Assembly (NCBI GenBank): GCA_963977135.1
Contig: CAXBNN010000002.1
Location: forward strand, 372,001 to 436,000
Length of the DNA stretch: 64,000 nucleotides
Direction: 5' to 3'
Origin: UBA2040 sp963977135
GTDB taxonomy: Bacteria; Bacteroidota; Bacteroidia; Flavobacteriales_D; Crocinitomicaceae
In this document: piece after piece, positions 60,737-64,000 of the stretch
Layout: each line of letters opens with the position of its first letter
How positions within the stretch are numbered: the stretch's first letter is position 1
Program-made: the position numbers and the translations under genes
The notes under the pieces: model-generated
Database searches by the model: none
Told to the model about the DNA's origin: nothing
What the model saw: only the letters and a program-made list of their open reading frames with translations

Positions 60737-62047
60737 CTATTTTCTTCTAAAGAATATCTTGATAGGAACTCCTTGAAAGTTGAATTTTTCACGCATTCTA
60801 TTCTCCAAGAATCGCTTGTAACTATCTGGAATATACTGTGGTAAATTACAAAAAAATGCAAATGCCGGTGCATGAGTTGGTAATTGTGTGACGAATTTAA
60901 TCTTCACATACTTCCCTTTCAACGCTGGCGGCGGGTTGGCTGTAATTATATCCAACATCACGTCATTCAATTCTGAAGTTGGAATCTTTTGAATTCGACT
61001 GTGATAAACTTCCATCGCTTTTTCCAAAGCTTTGTGAATACGTTGTTTGTTAACGACAGAAGTGAATATAATTGGAACATCATTAAATGGGGCCAATTGC
61101 TCAATCAATTTCTCTTCATAAGCCAACATGGTTTTGTGGTCTTTCTCAACCTTGTCCCATTTGTTAACCAAAACAACTATCCCTTTCGAATTCTTTTCGG
61201 CCATGTAAAAGATTTGCAAATCCTGCTTCTGAATTCCTTCTTCAGCATCAATCATAAAAATACATACATCCGAATTTTCAATTGCATTTATGGAACGAAG
61301 AACTGAATAATACTCAATGTCCTCATGTACTTTTGCTTTCTTCCGAATACCAGCCGTATCAATCAAAACGAAATCAAATCCAAAGGCGTTATACCTTGTA
61401 TTGACCGTATCTCTTGTTGTTCCTGAAATATCTGTTACAATGTTGCCTTCTTTACCTGTCAATGCATTCACCAATGAAGACTTACCAACATTTGGTTTTC
61501 CAATAACAGCGATTTTCGGCAAATCATCTTCGATTCTACTTGAAGTGTCTTCTGGATCGAAATCTTTAACCAAGTCATCTAATAACTCACCTGTTCCACT
61601 CCCATTCGTTGCCGACATATCATAAACATCGCCCAAACCCAACTGGTAGAACTCTGAAGACAAACCAAAACGATCTGCACTGTCAACCTTGTTTGCAACG
61701 ATATAAACTTTCTTTTTACTCTTGCGTAGCATTTTCGCGACAACCTCATCCAAATCTACGATGCCAGCCATCACGTCAACAACGAAAACAATTACTTTGG
61801 CTTCGTCGATTGCAATTTCAACTTGCTTACGAATTTCGCCTTCAAAGATGTCATCAGAACCTTTTACATAACCTCCAGTATCGATAACTGAAAATTGAAC
61901 GCCATTCCATTCACCACGACCGTATAATCGATCCCGCGTAACTCCGCTAATTTCTTTTACAATAGCTCTTCTTGATTCTGTCAAACGATTGAATAAGGTT
62001 GATTTCCCTACATTCGGACGACCTACTATTGCTACAATATTTCCCAT
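60737..62047 (-). CDS. der: Ribosome biogenesis GTPase Der
   Basis: Two tandem GTPase domains and a KH-like domain; required for 50S assembly. 436 residues. G1 motifs GRPNVGKSTLF (near 8-18) and GKPNVGKSSLV (near 182), G3 DTGGY and DTAGI, G4 NKVD and NKWD, and the C-terminal KH-like domain from about 350 ending NFQGVPIKIFFRRK. Downstream of era by 64 bp, the gap containing a perfect 20-bp palindrome. Confidence 0.97.
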   Translation of the reverse strand: MGNIVAIVGRPNVGKSTLFNRLTESRRAIVKEISGVTRDRLYGRGEWNGVQFSVIDTGGYVKGSDDIFEGEIRKQVEIAIDEAKVIVFVVDVMAGIVDLDEVVAKMLRKSKKKVYIVANKVDSADRFGLSSEFYQLGLGDVYDMSATNGSGTGELLDDLVKDFDPEDTSSRIEDDLPKIAVIGKPNVGKSSLVNALTGKEGNIVTDISGTTRDTVNTRYNAFGFDFVLIDTAGIRKKAKVHEDIEYYSVLRSINAIENSDVCIFMIDAEEGIQKQDLQIFYMAEKNSKGIVVLVNKWDKVEKDHKTMLAYEEKLIEQLAPFNDVPIIFTSVVNKQRIHKALEKAMEVYHSRIQKIPTSELNDVMLDIITANPPPALKGKYVKIKFVTQLPTHAPAFAFFCNLPQYIPDSYKRFLENRMREKFNFQGVPIKIFFRRK

Positions 62048-62091
62048 TATTTTTTATAATTATTTAGGGCGTAAAATTTTCCCCACAGTTC

Positions 62092-62111
62092 GGACGAAAA
62101 ATTTTTCGTCC
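62092..62111. repeat. Perfect 20-bp palindrome between era and der
   Basis: GGACGAAAAATTTTTCGTCC is perfectly self-complementary with no loop and abuts the era stop codon (62112-62114). It may be an interspersed intergenic repeat or act in mRNA processing of the era-der transcript. Confidence 0.8.
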
Positions 62112-62987
62112 CTAGTAACCGTATTTTTTTAATTTTGAGTCGGATGTTCGCCAATCTTTATCGACTTTCACGAAGGTATCCAAAAACACTTTTTGATCGA
62201 TGAATTTTTGAATTTCAAGTCTAGATTCACGACCTATTCTTTTCAACATTTCACCACCTTTACCAATTAAAATACCTTTTTGCGTATCCCGCTCAACGAT
62301 AATTACCGCTCTGATTTTAGTGATTTCAGGTTCTTCGATATATTCCTCAATTTCAACTTGTGTTGCGTATGGAACTTCTTTTTTGGTGTGGATGAAAATC
62401 TTTTCTCTTATAATTTCAGAAATAAAGAATCGCATAGGGCGATCAGATAATTCCTCTTTATCATAATAAGCAGGACTTTCAGGTAACAAAGAAACCAATT
62501 TCTCAATTATTCCCTCCATATTGAAGCCGTGCAAAGCTGAAATTGGAAAAACATCTGCATTGGGTAACTTTTCAGCCCAATAAGCCAAACGTTCAGCAAC
62601 TTTTTCTTGATCCCCCAAATCCATTTTGTTGACCAAAACCAATACAGGAACTTTCATTTTTGAAATTTTCATAAGGGTTTCCTCATGATTCATTTCATTT
62701 TCGTAAATATCTGTGATGAACAACAATACATCCGCATCTTGCAATGAAGTGTTCACGTATTTCATCATGTGATCGTGCAATTTGTAGGCAGAATTCACAA
62801 CTCCAGGCGTATCCGAGAAAACGATTTGGTAATCATCTTCATTCAACATACCCAAAATACGGTGACGAGTTGTCTGCGCTTTCGAAGTCACGATAGACAT
62901 TTTCTCGCCCATCAACTTATTCATCAAGGTCGATTTACCCACATTTGGACTACCAACTATATTTACAAAACCTGCTTTGTGTGCCAT
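62112..62987 (-). CDS. era: GTPase Era
   Basis: Essential 16S rRNA/30S maturation GTPase with a C-terminal KH RNA-binding domain. 291 residues. G1 GSPNVGKSTLMN, G3 DTPGV, G4 NKMD and the KH GxxG-type loop GKGGEMLKRIG, followed by RESRLEIQKFI. First gene of the era-der-ppx-pyrF run, with its own -7 box 17 nt upstream. Confidence 0.97.
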   Translation of the reverse strand: MAHKAGFVNIVGSPNVGKSTLMNKLMGEKMSIVTSKAQTTRHRILGMLNEDDYQIVFSDTPGVVNSAYKLHDHMMKYVNTSLQDADVLLFITDIYENEMNHEETLMKISKMKVPVLVLVNKMDLGDQEKVAERLAYWAEKLPNADVFPISALHGFNMEGIIEKLVSLLPESPAYYDKEELSDRPMRFFISEIIREKIFIHTKKEVPYATQVEIEEYIEEPEITKIRAVIIVERDTQKGILIGKGGEMLKRIGRESRLEIQKFIDQKVFLDTFVKVDKDWRTSDSKLKKYGY

Positions 62988-63004
62988 TTCTTTATTTCAG
63001 GGTG

Positions 63005-63012
63005 CAAAGATA
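63005..63012 (-). promoter_or_regulatory. -7 promoter box of era
   Basis: TATCTTTG (minus strand) matches TAnnTTTG exactly, 17 nt before the era ATG. A TTG at the usual -33 distance is not evident. Confidence 0.65.
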
Positions 63013-63142
63013 GGGAATTCATCATAGAAATGGTTAAGAAATAGTGAATTGAGTGATATGGGTTTGTGTTATTATATCACAAAAAGAAAATCCGTTTGTA
63101 CATAGGTTTAATTTAAGCGCTTTTGATTTGTTGTTTGTCCGT

Positions 63143-63814
63143 TCAATTCTTCGAACTCATAACCAAATTTAACCTAAAGTATTGACTCTGAAATGTTCCG
63201 CCCATCTCACCTTGGATCACTGGTGACAAATTGTACAAATATTCCAATTGGATGGCTAAATTTCGTTTTTTAACGATTGTTTTATAACCAATTCCTACTC
63301 TTGCAGAATAGGATGTTTTTGGCCTCAAAGAAATTGTATCCGTTGGTTGATCGGTAATTGTTGGGTATTGCAAGGTAGGTCCATAGCTTGAATAAAGACC
63401 TCTTCCACCCGAAAATAAGTTTAAATCTGCAGAAAACCCACCTTGAATATAAAAACGTTTTACCTCTCCAAAATTGAACCTTATGGAAAGAGGAATGTTA
63501 ATCGCCAAAATTGAGGCTTGCACATTTTTATACGAGGTATATTTGTCATCAGAATAGATTGAAGAGTAGGTTTCAAAAGAATTTAATTCTAATCCGAACA
63601 CTAGGTTTTGATACTCCTCTTTGAAGGCAACATGGACGAAACCTATTCCTCCACCAACCCCCCAATTGTTGTTTCCATGCTCTGGTAAACTTGTATTTGC
63701 GTTGAAATAAAACTCGTTGAAAAAGAATTTGTCCTTCGGTCTTTGTTCATCCTGACAAATTCCCGTTCCAATAAAACCAAGACAAAGGATTATTGAATAG
63801 AGGAACTTTTTCAT
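63143..63814 (-). CDS. Outer-membrane beta-barrel protein, unknown function
   Basis: 223 residues. Signal peptide (about 1-20, FIGTGICQD) followed by alternating amphipathic strands ending in an aromatic-rich C-terminal strand (FQSQYFRLNLVMSSKN), typical of small Bacteroidota outer-membrane barrels. GVGGGIGFVHVAF and YSARVGIGYKT are glycine-rich strand features. No specific family recognised. It is divergent from the RluA-like gene. Confidence 0.8.
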   Translation of the reverse strand: MKKFLYSIILCLGFIGTGICQDEQRPKDKFFFNEFYFNANTSLPEHGNNNWGVGGGIGFVHVAFKEEYQNLVFGLELNSFETYSSIYSDDKYTSYKNVQASILAINIPLSIRFNFGEVKRFYIQGGFSADLNLFSGGRGLYSSYGPTLQYPTITDQPTDTISLRPKTSYSARVGIGYKTIVKKRNLAIQLEYLYNLSPVIQGEMGGTFQSQYFRLNLVMSSKN

Positions 63815-63861
63815 TTAACTAAGGTAATTCTATTCCGTATCTTCGCAAAAATTATTCAAGC

Positions 63862-64000
63862 TTGAAAGCGATAAATTTCTTCAGATTATTTCAAACCCCG
63901 ATAGAAGGAATTGGCTTGCCCGAAAAATTTACCTTCCCTTTTTATTACGAACCTCATTCTCTAGCATTAATTGCTGCTAAAGAATTGCAAGCTTATTTAG
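63862..64000 (+). CDS. RluA-family pseudouridine synthase-like protein (partial, N-terminus)
   Basis: The open frame runs off the window. Starting from TTG at 63862 it reads MKAINFFRLFQTPIEGIGLP, then a FTFPFYYEPHSLALIAAKELQ stretch that I associate with the N-terminal extension of large RluA-family proteins in Flavobacteriales. The catalytic part is not in the window. A near-consensus -7 box (TATCTTCG, 63838-63845) stands 16 nt upstream, and no ATG is available in frame. Identity is moderately supported. Confidence 0.6.
   Translation, partial: MKAINFFRLFQTPIEGIGLPEKFTFPFYYEPHSLALIAAKELQAYL

Noticed and set aside
1..64000. CRISPR arrays, tRNA/rRNA genes, insertion sequences, integrases or prophage genes
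   Set aside because: No regularly spaced repeats, cloverleaf-forming tRNA-like segment, transposase or phage protein was recognised; the direct repeats at 44987/45108 and 47501/47597 occur in only two copies.

Overview
This AT-rich 64-kb window is chromosomal DNA from a member of the Bacteroidota, most likely order Flavobacteriales (Crocinitomicaceae/Cryomorphaceae-like). Three observations support this. It encodes three very large secreted proteins with type IX secretion (T9SS) C-terminal sorting domains: two of the gliding-motility/CHU_C type and one type A. At least 13 genes carry the Bacteroidota-type -7 promoter box TAnnTTTG immediately upstream. It also has the usual Bacteroidota families: DUF349, a YXWGXW-free PfkB kinase, a LytTR regulator with a propeller kinase, TonB-like transducers and the long-form PurF. 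I see no rRNA, tRNA, CRISPR array, phage or insertion sequence. Genus-level assignment is inference.

Layout. 1-463: start of atpD (minus strand, runs off the window). 837-4303: rbfA plus a LolC/FtsX-like permease that appears to lack a canonical start codon, divergent from an MsbA-type exporter. 4296-13059: M23 peptidase, two large T9SS type B surface proteins, a degenerate SDR and 3-hydroxyanthranilate dioxygenase (kynurenine pathway). 13281-18853: a compact run purF, sensor kinase, gpmI and MFS transporter. 18847-26058: a YD-repeat-like secreted protein, an AsmA-like protein and a secreted PNGase F homologue. 26233-32936: dusB, bifunctional paaZ, and a propeller sensor kinase with its LytTR regulator. 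33188-37957: a three-gene SGNH-SGNH-MBOAT O-acyltransferase operon. 38115-41429: PfkB kinase, DUF349 protein and a membrane protein. 41514-44185: an HMA lipoprotein, an alpha/beta hydrolase and a VWA protein. 44323-49458: engB, a small Lys/Glu-rich secreted protein, glycyl-tRNA synthetase, a Lys-tailed protein and a sterol-desaturase family protein. 49532-55619: a 1926-residue alpha-2-macroglobulin-like protein and a small membrane partner. 55858-60678: a TonB-like protein, fumC, small membrane proteins, pyrF and ppx. 60737-62987: der and era. 63143-64000: a beta-barrel protein and the start of an RluA-like pseudouridine synthase.

How the genes work together. Most of the window is core metabolism and translation (ATP synthase, PurF, GpmI, FumC, PyrF, GlyRS, DusB, RbfA, Era, Der, EngB) interleaved with envelope functions. 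The envelope side comprises LPS-type lipid export, O-acylation of an exported polymer, T9SS-secreted adhesin-like proteins and a glycan-releasing enzyme, and a periplasmic macroglobulin. Era-Der-Ppx-PyrF on the minus strand and PurF-kinase-GpmI-MFS on the plus strand look like operons from their short spacings and overlaps.

Most noteworthy. (i) The PNGase F homologue keeps counterparts of all three known catalytic acids although about 575 residues, including a LamG domain, separate the first two. (ii) The macroglobulin has lost its thioester Cys and Gln. (iii) Very short or absent 5' leaders are predicted at several genes from the TAnnTTTG boxes. (iv) The permease behind rbfA lies in the same frame as rbfA with only a stop codon between them, and its best start is ATC. 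(v) Several perfect palindromes and palindromic repeats sit in the intergenic gaps. I did not find a clearly new multi-gene defence or mobile system.
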